A stretch of DNA of 64,000 bases from Citricoccus muralis (GTDB lineage Bacteria; Actinomycetota; Actinomycetes; Actinomycetales; Micrococcaceae). Location of the stretch: the NCBI RefSeq assembly GCF_029637705.1, contig NZ_CP121252.1, positions 2,542,001 through 2,606,000 of the forward strand, written 5' to 3'. A model generated the notes under the pieces. The model saw nothing but the letters and a program-made list of their open reading frames with translations, had not been told where the DNA came from and made no database searches. This document shows positions 37,774-46,257 of the stretch, piece after piece (position 1 is the stretch's first letter; the number at the start of each line of letters is the position of its first letter). A program made the translations under genes and the position numbers.

Positions 37774-38250
37774 TCAGACGGCGCCGCGGGTGCCGACGTG
37801 CTTGGCCCATTCTTCGACGGCGTGCCAGTTGCGGAAATCTCCGTACTGGCCGCCCGCCACCTTGATCTGGAGCTTCTCGAGGAAACCCAGCTTCTCTTCA
37901 AACACCGCACCGCGCAGGTAGGTGACGTCGCGGGCACCGAGGGTGTCTAACTTGGCGCGGATGCCAGCGTCGAGCTCGGGGCTACCGCCGGAGGCCGCCA
38001 GGAACAGGGACTTCTTGTCGAGCTCGGCCTGGTGGGCGGTGACGAACGCGGTGGCGGGCTTATGCCAGGCGTTCCGGTACACCGGGGCGACCACGATGAC
38101 GGCGTCCACGGAGTCCAGGATCTTCGAGGCGGCGGAGACGTCTTCCACGATGGCGTTGACCCCCTTGGCCTCCCGCAGGGTGGTGCAGATACGCTCGGCG
38201 ATCTCGCGGGTGGATCCGTGCCGGGTGGAGGCGACAACCAGGGTGGTCAT
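37774..38250 (-). CDS. Flavodoxin-domain protein (HemG-like)
   Basis: 158 residues. The FMN phosphate loop is at the start, VVASTRHGSTREIAERI, followed by DAVIVVAPVYRNAWHKPA (isoalloxazine-contact loop) and LFLAASGGSPEL. The fold is that of the flavodoxin_5 family, which includes menaquinone-dependent protoporphyrinogen oxidase HemG. Because haem synthesis in most actinobacteria uses the coproporphyrin route, an actual HemG role is uncertain and a general flavin redox role is more cautious. It reads towards a hypothetical protein gene. Confidence 0.85.
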   Translation of the reverse strand: MTTLVVASTRHGSTREIAERICTTLREAKGVNAIVEDVSAASKILDSVDAVIVVAPVYRNAWHKPATAFVTAHQAELDKKSLFLAASGGSPELDAGIRAKLDTLGARDVTYLRGAVFEEKLGFLEKLQIKVAGGQYGDFRNWHAVEEWAKHVGTRGAV

Positions 38251-38398
38251 GAAGTTCTCTTCCGTCTCGTGTCTGTCTCGTCCGGGCGCCGCGCGGGCGA
38301 TCGGCCCCGCAGGCGTGCGGGCACCTCACAGTCTAACCGCCACCGTTCGGCGACGTCAGCGGCTCGTCGGTCGCGGTTCTGGCGTCGGTCCCAGTGGC

Positions 38399-40510
38399 TC
38401 AGTGCATCCCGCGCAGGTCGAGGTCGAGGCGTATCTCACCGGCGGGCTCCACGGTGACCGGGATGCCCCAGTCCTGCTGGTACAGGTGGCACGCGGCGAA
38501 GTCCGGGATCGGCTGGCCGGGTTCGCCATCACACGCAGCAGCACGGGCGGTAATGTGCAGCACGCCCTCGGTGACCTCCGGGTTCAGCCGCAGGGTGCGG
38601 GTGAGTCCGGTGGTGGAGCCGTCGCCGTCGAGCAGCAGATTCTCCGGGGAAGAGGAGATCTTCAGCTGGGTGGGGTCCCCCCAGCGGTCGTCGAGCTTCT
38701 GGCCGGTGGGGGCGGCGAAGCCGATGCTGATCTCGAAATCGCCAGTCGCCACCGAGGTGCGGGGGCGTTGGGTTTGCAGGGCGCCCTCGTCAACCTGGAG
38801 GAACTCTTCCGGCACGGCCAGGCGTACGAGCTGATGCGCATTGGTTTCGACGACGATGATGCTCACAGGTTTGCCCTCGGCGTCGTGCTCGACGAGGACG
38901 TCCGAGGGTTCGGCCAGTCCGCGGGCCACGGTGGAGACGCTGGCCGGAACCGGGCGACCGTCGGCGCCGGTGGTTTCGGGGGCGTAGCGGCGGATCGCGC
39001 CGTTGTAGGTGTCGGCCACCAGCACGGAGCCATCGGGCAGGGCGGTGACGCCGAGGGGGTGCTGAAGGCGGGCCTGGGCCGGGTCGCCGTCGCGGAAACC
39101 GAAGTCGAAGAGTCCCTCGCCGATCACGGTGCCCACGGTGCGGGCGTTCTCGTCATCGGCCGTGTCAGTACCGGCAGCGTTGCCGGGGCGAACCCAGCGC
39201 AGCGCTGAGGTCTCAGAATCGGCCACCCACAGGGTGCCATCGGTGCCCACCGACAGCCCGGAGGACTGCGCGAACCAGGACGAATCGGCCGCGCCGTCGA
39301 GCAGGCCCTCCAGGCCGGTGCCGGCGTAAATGGCCACCGCGCCGGTGTGCGGGTCGAAGCTGAAGAGTTGATGCACGCCTGCCATGGCCACCACCACGGT
39401 CTGCTCAGCCTCGGACCACACCACGTCCCAGGGGCTGGACAGCGAGGTGTCCAGAGGGGCGGTGGCGAAGGGCTCCAGGGAGACGGAAACCTCGGCGTCA
39501 GCGGCGTCGGAGCCGGCGCTCTCCGGCCCCGGGGCGGCGGCTTCCTTGGCGCGCTCGGAGTCAATCAGGCGCTGCACGCCGTTGCCGGCCAGGGTGGTCA
39601 CAGTGCCGTTGCCCAAGGAGACTCCGCGCAGCCGGTGGTTCACGGAATCGGCGACGACGAGGTCGTAGCCCACCTGCTCAGCCACCTCAGCTGGAAGCAG
39701 GGCGACACCCTGGGGCTCGTTGAACAGCGCGGTGTCCCGGCCGCCGTCGGCGTATCCCTTGGCGCCGATGTGGTCCGGGTGCTGGGCGTGTTCCGGGGCC
39801 ACCGGGGCTCCGGTGCCATTGCCGCCGATCACCTGCAGCACCTCGGTCAGATCAGCGTCGACCTCCACCAGGCGGTGGTGGCCGGTGTCGGTGACCAGCA
39901 GCGAGCCCGGACGGCTGCCGCGACCGGACAAATCCAGCGCCTTGGCCGGGAACTTCAGGTCACGGGCCACCGGTTCGGGGGCCACGTAGGGTCCGTCGCC
40001 GCGATGCAGGGTGCCCTTGGCCTCATGCTCGGCCACCAGCTCGGTGACCAGGGAACGCAGTCCGGCCACATGACCTTCGCCGGAGAGGTGAGCCACAATG
40101 TAGCCCTCGGGGTCGACGACAACGAGAGTCGGCCACGCGCGTGCAGAGTACGCCTGCCAGGTGGTCAGCGCCGGGTCATTCACCACCGGGTGGGTAATGT
40201 CGTAACGCTCTACCGCGGCGGCCACGGATTCGGTCCGTCCCTCATGGTCGAATTTCGGCGAGTGCACGCCCACCGTGACCAATACATCGGAGAACTCTTC
40301 CTCGAGCGGGCGCAGTTCGTCGAGCACGTGCAGGCAGTTAATGCAGCAGAACGTCCAGAAATCCAGCAGCACAATCTTCCCGCGCAGGGCGGCCAAATCC
40401 AGGGCTTCCCCACCGGTGTTGAACCAGGTCTCCCCCACGAGTTCGGAGGCGCGCACCCGGGGGGCGCGTGGTGTGGTTCCTGCTGCTGAGGCTGAGGTCT
40501 CTGTGGTCAT
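38399..40510 (-). CDS. Thioredoxin-like / NHL-repeat protein
   Basis: 703 residues. An N-terminal thioredoxin fold (about 20-160) carries FWTFCCINCLHVLDELRP with the redox pair Cys56-I-N-Cys59. Residues 180-600 form an NHL beta-propeller with repeats of the type VTDTGHHRLVEVD, VADSVNHRLRGVSL, VADSETSALRWV and VADTYNGAIRRYA. The last part has a beta-rich domain. No signal peptide is obvious, so it may be cytosolic. This architecture is conserved in actinobacteria and animals (NHLRC2-like), but the substrate is unknown. It starts about 360 bp before the alkaline phosphatase and diverges from it. Confidence 0.88.
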   Translation of the reverse strand: MTTETSASAAGTTPRAPRVRASELVGETWFNTGGEALDLAALRGKIVLLDFWTFCCINCLHVLDELRPLEEEFSDVLVTVGVHSPKFDHEGRTESVAAAVERYDITHPVVNDPALTTWQAYSARAWPTLVVVDPEGYIVAHLSGEGHVAGLRSLVTELVAEHEAKGTLHRGDGPYVAPEPVARDLKFPAKALDLSGRGSRPGSLLVTDTGHHRLVEVDADLTEVLQVIGGNGTGAPVAPEHAQHPDHIGAKGYADGGRDTALFNEPQGVALLPAEVAEQVGYDLVVADSVNHRLRGVSLGNGTVTTLAGNGVQRLIDSERAKEAAAPGPESAGSDAADAEVSVSLEPFATAPLDTSLSSPWDVVWSEAEQTVVVAMAGVHQLFSFDPHTGAVAIYAGTGLEGLLDGAADSSWFAQSSGLSVGTDGTLWVADSETSALRWVRPGNAAGTDTADDENARTVGTVIGEGLFDFGFRDGDPAQARLQHPLGVTALPDGSVLVADTYNGAIRRYAPETTGADGRPVPASVSTVARGLAEPSDVLVEHDAEGKPVSIIVVETNAHQLVRLAVPEEFLQVDEGALQTQRPRTSVATGDFEISIGFAAPTGQKLDDRWGDPTQLKISSSPENLLLDGDGSTTGLTRTLRLNPEVTEGVLHITARAAACDGEPGQPIPDFAACHLYQQDWGIPVTVEPAGEIRLDLDLRGMH

Positions 40511-40867
40511 GTCTCCATTGTCCTCGAAGTCGCGTGGACGGCGGACGCGGTAACGTCACCGTCGGTCATCGACAGTCACAACAGGACCTTCGGCCCGGGC
40601 ATTCCCACACCCGGTCCGCGCCGAACTCACCGTAGTGAACACCAGGTTAACTCGGCTTCCATCGTGTCATGGTGCGGATGTACCGGCGCCAGCCCGTCGG
40701 AACCGACGAGTAGCGGATTCTTGCTCAGCCAAACGTTCACCTTCCGGTGCTCCGCTCGTCAAACCCGCCCCCTAGGGTGATCCGTGGTCGTCGCCCCCGC
40801 GACGACAACCGGGGGCCTACCCCGGTTGACGCACGCTCTCTCACGAACCGCACAGAACGGAAGAGAA
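40511..40867. other. Divergent intergenic region of NHL protein and alkaline phosphatase genes
   Basis: 357 bp without a gene. It holds the Pho-box-like direct repeat described at 40630-40651, another isolated GTTCACC (40735-40741) nearer the phosphatase, and a short inverted repeat CGTCGG-AA-CCGACG (40695-40708). No convincing -10/-35 pair was found. Confidence 0.6.
40630..40651 (-). promoter_or_regulatory. Candidate PHO box (PhoP site)
   Basis: On the minus strand two adjacent 11-bp units, GTTAACCTGGT and GTTCACTACGG, match the Streptomyces-type PHO box of 11-bp direct repeats starting GTTCACC. It lies about 220 bp before the alkaline phosphatase gene. Such sites are common by chance, so this is only suggestive. 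Confidence 0.35.
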
Positions 40868-42799
40868 ATGATGTCGAAGAAGACCACCACCCGCGCCGCC
40901 GCCGGCGTACTGGCCACCGCCGTGGTTGCCGGCGCCTCGCTGGCTCCGGCCTACGCCGATCAGGCTGACCAGAACGGCTCCGGTGACAACGGACCCAAAA
41001 ACGTGATCGTGATGATCGGCGACGGCATGGGCTACAACCACGTCGTCAGCACGAACCTCTACGAGACCGGTCAGTCTCAGTTCATCACCGAGGGCGCTCC
41101 CGGCGCCGTGACCGAGCTCGACGGCGACCCGGTGCAGAGCTACGAGAGCTTCAACCTGCTGGGTATGTCCACCCACTCTCAGTCCAGCATCGACGCCGGC
41201 TACGACTACGATTCCGAGGATGCCTGGGGCAGCTTCGGCTGGGCGAACAACACCCCCACCGACTCGGCCGCCGCCGGCACCGCCATGGCCACCGGCACCA
41301 AGACCAACAACGGCATGCTCAACGTGGACCCCGAGGGCAATGAGCTGACGACCGTCTCCGAGGTCGCACACGAGACCGGCCGTTCTGCCGGTGTGGTCTC
41401 GTCCGTGGACTTCAACCACGCCACCCCGTCTGCCTACGCCGTCGCCAATGAAGACCGCAACGCGTTTCCGCAGATCGGTCACGACATGATCGAGGCGGAG
41501 TACTTGGACGTCATCATGGGTGCCGGTCACCCCGGTTACGACGACGACGGCGAAGCGCGCACCCCGAACTACGGCAAGTTCGCTCAGGCCGACTTCGAAG
41601 CGCTGTCCGCCGGCAACACCGGTTGGGACTACATCGAGTCCAAGACCGACTTCGAAGCGCTGGCACGCGGTGAGATCACCTCCGAGAAGCTCTTCGGCCT
41701 GGCTCAGGTGGCCTCCACCCTGCAGCAGAACCGCAGCGGCGACTCCGCGGGCACCTTGCCCGGCGAGGTGGCCTTCAACGACAACGTCCCGGATCTGCCC
41801 ACCATGTCGGAAGGCGCACTGAACGTGCTCGGCCAAAACGACAAGGGTTTCCACCTCATGATTGAGAGCGGCGCCATCGATTGGACCGGCCACGCCAACC
41901 AGACCACTCGCAACATCGAGGAAACCCAGGATTTCAACGCCGCGGTCGACACGGTGATCGACTGGGTCGAGGAGAACTCTTCTTGGGACGACACCCTGCT
42001 CGTCGTCACCGCTGACCACGAGACCGGCTACCTCGGCGGCGCCGAAGATGACCCGGATTTCACCCAAATGTACGGCAACGCCGGCGAACTGCCCACCGTG
42101 AGCTGGTCCTCACCAAACCACACCAACCTCCTGGTGCCCTTCTTCTTCAAGGGTGCCGGCTCCGAGGCCCTGCAAAACGCTGTGGTCGGCACCGACTCGG
42201 TGCGCGGTGATTACATCGACAACACCACCCTGGCCACCCTGCTGAAGGGAGACCTCTGGGCCGATGAGACCACTCCGGTCGAGCCGGGCGAGGGCGATAT
42301 CCCGGTCGAGGTCGAGATCCCCGGTCTGCCTGGTGACGATGACGACAACGCGCCCGGTTCGCTGGTACTCTCCATCGCTGACGGCACCGCCACCCTGGGC
42401 AACCAGCGCAACGCCGGTGACCGGCTGCGCGTGACCGGTGAACTACCCGCCGTGTCCGTGACCGACACCCGTCGTACCGGCGCCGGCTGGGCCGTGGCCG
42501 GCCAGTCCTCCGACCTGAGCATCGCCGGCGACAGCGGCGAGTCCGTCACGGCTGACCACCTCGGCTGGGCACCCTTCGTCACCGACACCACCAACAGCGC
42601 CACCCCGGGTGAAGTTTCCCGCGGCGTGCTCGCCGACGGCGAGGGCCTGGCCGCCCCGGCCACCCTGGGCTCGGCCACCGATCAGACCCGCCTGGGCACC
42701 TCGGACCTCGCAGCCGATCTGGTGCTCGAGGTTCCGGTCGACACCGAGGCCGGCACCTACACCGGCGCCCTGTCGGTCTCCCTGTTCCCGGTCGACTGA
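40868..42799 (+). CDS. phoA: Secreted alkaline phosphatase with C-terminal WxL-like domain
   Basis: 643 residues. A Sec signal peptide (basic start, AAAGVLATAVVAGASLA core, AYA-DQ cut) precedes the phosphatase domain (about 35-465). Active-site motifs are present: NVIVMIGDGMGYNH (metal Asp), TDSAAAGTAMATG (nucleophile Ser133), and VTADHETGY (metal Asp/His). It hydrolyses phosphate monoesters outside the cell, usually in phosphate starvation. After a Pro/Glu/Gly linker and an Asp tract, residues 476-643 are almost identical to the end of the secreted nuclease at 8080-11061. The ATG at 40868 follows GGAAGAG; a second ATG is the next codon. The DUF916-type gene follows after a terminator. Confidence 0.94.
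   Translation: MMSKKTTTRAAAGVLATAVVAGASLAPAYADQADQNGSGDNGPKNVIVMIGDGMGYNHVVSTNLYETGQSQFITEGAPGAVTELDGDPVQSYESFNLLGMSTHSQSSIDAGYDYDSEDAWGSFGWANNTPTDSAAAGTAMATGTKTNNGMLNVDPEGNELTTVSEVAHETGRSAGVVSSVDFNHATPSAYAVANEDRNAFPQIGHDMIEAEYLDVIMGAGHPGYDDDGEARTPNYGKFAQADFEALSAGNTGWDYIESKTDFEALARGEITSEKLFGLAQVASTLQQNRSGDSAGTLPGEVAFNDNVPDLPTMSEGALNVLGQNDKGFHLMIESGAIDWTGHANQTTRNIEETQDFNAAVDTVIDWVEENSSWDDTLLVVTADHETGYLGGAEDDPDFTQMYGNAGELPTVSWSSPNHTNLLVPFFFKGAGSEALQNAVVGTDSVRGDYIDNTTLATLLKGDLWADETTPVEPGEGDIPVEVEIPGLPGDDDDNAPGSLVLSIADGTATLGNQRNAGDRLRVTGELPAVSVTDTRRTGAGWAVAGQSSDLSIAGDSGESVTADHLGWAPFVTDTTNSATPGEVSRGVLADGEGLAAPATLGSATDQTRLGTSDLAADLVLEVPVDTEAGTYTGALSVSLFPVD
42293..42799 (+). repeat. Near-identical WxL-like domain repeat, copy B (end of phosphatase)
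   Basis: This is the partner of 8080-8589, in inverted orientation. The domain begins GDIPVEVEIPGLPG, then an Asp tract, and contains VSVTDTRRTGAGW followed by V-A-G-Q, a late SDLAADLVLEVPVDTEAGTY and the end GALSVSLFPVD. The layout resembles WxL domains (VSDNRGTGAGWxL ... GTYTxxLTWTL), but the second motif is changed to L-S-V-S-L. Confidence 0.9.
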
Positions 42800-42846
42800 C
42801 CAGGTGTGAACCACTGAAAACACTGATCAACCCCCGGTGACGACAT

Positions 42847-42890
42847 CGGTCCCGCACCCCCCTGGTTCCTGGTTCAGGGGTGCGGGACCG
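42847..42890 (+). terminator. Terminator of the alkaline phosphatase gene
   Basis: A 14-bp stem (CGGTCCCGCACCCC at 42847-42860 with its complement at 42877-42890), flanked by further pairing GACGAC/GTCGTC. The 18 bases ACATCGGTCCCGCACCCC also occur in the nuclease terminator at 8005-8055. Confidence 0.88.
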
Positions 42891-42980
42891 GCGTCGTCTC
42901 GCCACTGCCGCTGAAATACCTGATCTTTCGACGTCCCTGGTATCTCGGTCGACGTCGACTTGACGAAAGAACACCACCCG

Positions 42981-44192
42981 ATGACTCTGTTCTCCGCCGC
43001 CCGGCCCTCGCCGCGCACCGCTACCTCCGGCGCCCTACTGCTCACCCTGCTGCTCGCGCTGCTGGCGTTGCCTGCACTGTCTGCTCTGCTGGGAGCGGGT
43101 GCTGCCACGGCCGACACCACGGATGAGGCGGCCACCACTGAGGAGACCACCTCCGCCGAGCGCACCGTGTGGTCCCTGACTCCGGCCCACGACGCGGAAG
43201 AAGCCGACACCACCGAACCGCGGGTCTCTTTCCGCGCCACCGTGGACCCGGGTGCGACCTGGGAAGATGCGGTGACGCTGACGAATTTCTCCGCCGCCGA
43301 GGCAACCTTCACCCTGCAGGCCGCCGACGGGGTGGTCTCCGATTCCGGCGCCTTCGATATTCTGCGCCCCGGCGAGGAGAACACCGGGGCCGGGCAGTGG
43401 ATCGAGCTGGAGCAGACCGAGGTCACGGTGCCCGCCGATGAGTCGGTGACGGTGCCCTTCACCCTGACCGTGCCCGAGAATGCCACCCCCGGTGACCACC
43501 CGGCCGGCATTGCGGCGTCGGTGTCCAGTGGCAGCGAGGACGACGTCTCCATGGTGTCCCGAGTGGGCACCCGCATCCACCTGCGCGTCACCGGCGATAT
43601 CGCCCCGACCCTGGCCCTCGGCGGCCCGGAAGTCACCTACCAGCAGAACTGGAACCCCTTCGCCCCCGGAACCGCCACGGTGACCTGGCAGGTGGCCAAT
43701 GAAGGCAACGTGCGCCTGGGGGCCGAACAGTCGCTGGGCTCCTCCGGACTGTTCGGGCTGGCCGGGGCCACCGCCGAGGTGGAACCGATTCGCGAGGTGC
43801 TGCCCGGCGGGCAGGCCCAGGTGAGCGTGGAGCAGCAGGTATGGCCCTTGTTCGAGCTGACCTCCGAGGTGACCGCACAGCCCGTGGTGGTGGGTGACGA
43901 CGAGGTCGACGCCGAGCTGTCCACCGCCACCGGCGAAGCAACCACGATGGCGATCCCGATCCCGCAGCTGATGCTGGTGATGCTGCTGGCCCTGCTGATC
44001 TGGTGGTGGGTGACCCGCAAGGCCAGCCAGCGCAAGAAGTTCGACGCCGCCGTGGCCGCTGCCGCCGCGAAGGCCAGTCAGAATTCCGCCGCGACCGATC
44101 AGGCCAGCATAGATCAGACCAGCGCGGAAGAGCCGGCAGCAGAACCGGCTGCCGTAGTCGATGACACGGCGCCGTCGCGCAGCACCACCTGA
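42981..44192 (+). CDS. DUF916-type (WxL-interacting-like) membrane-anchored surface protein
   Basis: 403 residues. A signal peptide (core LLLTLLLALLALPALSALL) is followed by an Ala/Thr/Glu-rich spacer. Residues about 60-200 match the DUF916 style: VWSLTPA, then SFRATVDPGATWEDAVTLTN, WIELEQTEVTVPADESV and DHPAGIAASV. A second beta domain follows (about 205-320). One membrane helix (LMLVMLLALLIWWWV) and a basic, Ala/Gln-rich cytosolic tail complete a type I anchor. In Firmicutes DUF916/WxLIP proteins bind WxL proteins and peptidoglycan. Its place after the phosphatase suggests it partners the WxL-like domains. The last 79 bp overlap the convergent ABC ATPase gene. Confidence 0.82.
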   Translation: MTLFSAARPSPRTATSGALLLTLLLALLALPALSALLGAGAATADTTDEAATTEETTSAERTVWSLTPAHDAEEADTTEPRVSFRATVDPGATWEDAVTLTNFSAAEATFTLQAADGVVSDSGAFDILRPGEENTGAGQWIELEQTEVTVPADESVTVPFTLTVPENATPGDHPAGIAASVSSGSEDDVSMVSRVGTRIHLRVTGDIAPTLALGGPEVTYQQNWNPFAPGTATVTWQVANEGNVRLGAEQSLGSSGLFGLAGATAEVEPIREVLPGGQAQVSVEQQVWPLFELTSEVTAQPVVVGDDEVDAELSTATGEATTMAIPIPQLMLVMLLALLIWWWVTRKASQRKKFDAAVAAAAAKASQNSAATDQASIDQTSAEEPAAEPAAVVDDTAPSRSTT

Positions 44193-44926
44193 GCGTCCGT
44201 GTAGTCCACCAGATCCCGGTCATGGGTGACGATCACCGAGGCCAGCTCGAAGCGTGCGGTGACCTCGGCCAGCAGCGCCATGATCTCGTGCGACCGGGAC
44301 TCATCCAGGGCGGAGGTGGGCTCGTCGGCCAGCAGCAGGGTCGGCTGCCCCATCAACGCGCGGGCAATGTTAACTCGCTGCCGCTGACCACCCGAAAGCT
44401 GGTGGACCCGGCGCTGGCCCATGCCGGCGAGGCCGACGGTGTCCAACAGCTCCTGGGCGTAGTCCCGACGGGCCCGCAACCGGCGTCCGCGCACTCCCCG
44501 CACGTGGTCGGTGACCAACAGCTGTTCTTCTGCGGTGAGACCAGTGAGCAGGTTGGGCTGCTGGAAAATGATGCCGATGCGTTCGCGGCGCATCCGGGCC
44601 CGTTGCGCTTCCGAGAGGTCGGTGACCTCCACGCCGTCGAGACGCACGCTCCCCGAGCTCGGGGTGATCAGCGTGGCCAGTACCGACAGTAGCGAGGACT
44701 TACCGGAGCCCGATTCCCCCATCAGCGCGGTGACCTGCTTGCGCGCCGCGGTCAGGCTCACCGAATCCAGGGCGGTGACGGTGCGCGGCCGTCCCTGCTC
44801 GTCAGTGCCATCGGGGTAGCTCAGGCTCACGTGGTGAAGTTCGGCAACGCCAACGGTAGCCGCGGCAGTAGCAGAAGTGACAGGGGCGTGGGGGACGGTG
44901 GTGTTCGTCGTCGTAGGGTTCGTCAT
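44114..44926 (-). CDS. ABC transporter ATP-binding protein (MacB/LolD type)
   Basis: 270 residues. Walker A GESGSGKSS (70-77), Q-loop IIFQQPNLL, signature LSGGQRQRVNIARAL, Walker B TLLLADEPTSALDES and H-loop VTHD are all present, so the ATPase should be active. It belongs to the MacB/LolD-like group that works with FtsX-type permeases. The cognate permease lies just upstream (44981-46105). The first 25 residues are a Thr/Pro/Ala-rich extension. The Ser/Ala/Gly-rich C-terminal tail lies inside the 79-bp overlap with the convergent DUF916-type gene. Confidence 0.93.
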   Translation of the reverse strand: MTNPTTTNTTVPHAPVTSATAAATVGVAELHHVSLSYPDGTDEQGRPRTVTALDSVSLTAARKQVTALMGESGSGKSSLLSVLATLITPSSGSVRLDGVEVTDLSEAQRARMRRERIGIIFQQPNLLTGLTAEEQLLVTDHVRGVRGRRLRARRDYAQELLDTVGLAGMGQRRVHQLSGGQRQRVNIARALMGQPTLLLADEPTSALDESRSHEIMALLAEVTARFELASVIVTHDRDLVDYTDAQVVLRDGAVSSTTAAGSAAGSSALV

Positions 44927-44980
44927 GATCGGTCCTTTCGGGGATCGGCAAGGAGGCGAAAGCGAGGTTAAGGCGGGGGC

Positions 44981-46105
44981 TTAGTTGCCGCCAAGGGCCA
45001 GCATCGGGTCGACGCGAGTCACCTTGCGCACGGCGAGTGCGGCACCGAGGACCCCGAGCACCCAGATGCCGAGCACCGGCAACCCCACCGTCCACGCGTC
45101 GAGGGTGAAGGGCACGGCGGAGCCGGCGAGCGCGCCGAGTCCGGTGCCGAGCGCACCGCCGAGAATCACGCCGACGGCGAGCACCACGCAGGCCTGGCCG
45201 AGCCCGTCGCGCAGCAGGTACCCCGGTGCGGCGCCGAGGGCGCGCAACACGGCCAGTTCGCGGGTGCGTTGGATGGTCCACACGGTGACGAAGGAGACGA
45301 TCACCAGGGCGGAGATCCCGTAGAGGAAGCCCTGCATGGTCAGCAGCGAGCCCTGTTCCGAGGAGTAGGCGGGCAGTCCGTTGAACGACTCTTCGGTGGT
45401 CACCGCCAGCATGCCGTGCTCGGACGCGGCTGCCGACCAGTCCAGGTCGCTGCCCGCTGCCGTCTCGTCCGCGGTCAGCGCCAGCACGGTGCCCACGGTG
45501 GGCCGGTCCCCGGCGGCGGCATGGGTGAGGCTCACCCAGTCGGCTGTTTCTACCCACACCACCGGGGAGTGGGCGTAGAACTGATCCTCGGTGATCTCGG
45601 CGACGGTGAGCTGAACCTGTCCGACTTCCACCTCATCGCCGACGCTGAGCCCGGCTTCCTCCGCCACCGTGGCGGACACGGTGATCTCCCCCGCTTGCGG
45701 GTCGAAGAGGGTGTCGTCGTCGAGGGTGGTGGACACCATTCCGGAGCCTTCGGGTACGCCGACGACGGCGACGGGCGCGGAGCGATCCTCGGCGGCGAGC
45801 AGGGTCTGGGCGAAGCCGATCGGCACCGCGCCGGCCACGCCGTCGGTTTCCGCCCAAGCGTCCACTTGGTCTTGGGTGACCGCCGATTGCGGGAAGGACA
45901 CCTCGTCCGGGACCTCGTCGTCGACGATGGATCCCACGGCAAAGCGGTCCGGGTCCAGGCCCTCCAGCACGGCAGTGTTCTGGTGACCCAGCCCGGAGGT
46001 GAGCCCGGTGAGCATCACCAGCAGCACGGTGATCATCCCGACCACCGCGCCCATCAGGGTGAAACGGCCGGCGGCCGCGCGGATTTCTCGAAGTCCAACA
46101 AACAT
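44981..46105 (-). CDS. ABC transporter permease, FtsX/MacB type
   Basis: 374 residues. TM1 near residue 20-45 is followed by a large extracytoplasmic MacB-like domain (about 50-245) and three C-terminal membrane helices with the FtsX signature VWTIQRTRELAVLRALGAAPGYLLRDGL. It pairs with the ATPase at 44114-44926. Such pairs export peptides, lipids or toxins or remove antimicrobial peptides. The ATG at 46105 follows AAGGAAGGG. The two-component system on the opposite strand (46258-48113) probably controls the transporter, as is usual for this arrangement. Confidence 0.92.
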   Translation of the reverse strand: MFVGLREIRAAAGRFTLMGAVVGMITVLLVMLTGLTSGLGHQNTAVLEGLDPDRFAVGSIVDDEVPDEVSFPQSAVTQDQVDAWAETDGVAGAVPIGFAQTLLAAEDRSAPVAVVGVPEGSGMVSTTLDDDTLFDPQAGEITVSATVAEEAGLSVGDEVEVGQVQLTVAEITEDQFYAHSPVVWVETADWVSLTHAAAGDRPTVGTVLALTADETAAGSDLDWSAAASEHGMLAVTTEESFNGLPAYSSEQGSLLTMQGFLYGISALVIVSFVTVWTIQRTRELAVLRALGAAPGYLLRDGLGQACVVLAVGVILGGALGTGLGALAGSAVPFTLDAWTVGLPVLGIWVLGVLGAALAVRKVTRVDPMLALGGN

Positions 46106-46257
46106 GGTGCGTCCCTTCCTTCGGTTCTCGCCCGATGTTTTCGTCTGTATCCATCCCATCGCGGGCGCCCGGATGCGCACATCGTGAGGAGGGGTGAAAC
46201 CGGAATCAACCGATCGGTGGATACCCAGGCTTCAGCGCCACCGGCTACCGTGGAGGA

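Noticed and set aside
37774-38250. Assignment of the flavodoxin gene as hemG.
   Set aside because: The fold fits, but haem synthesis in most actinobacteria does not use HemG; kept as flavodoxin-domain protein.
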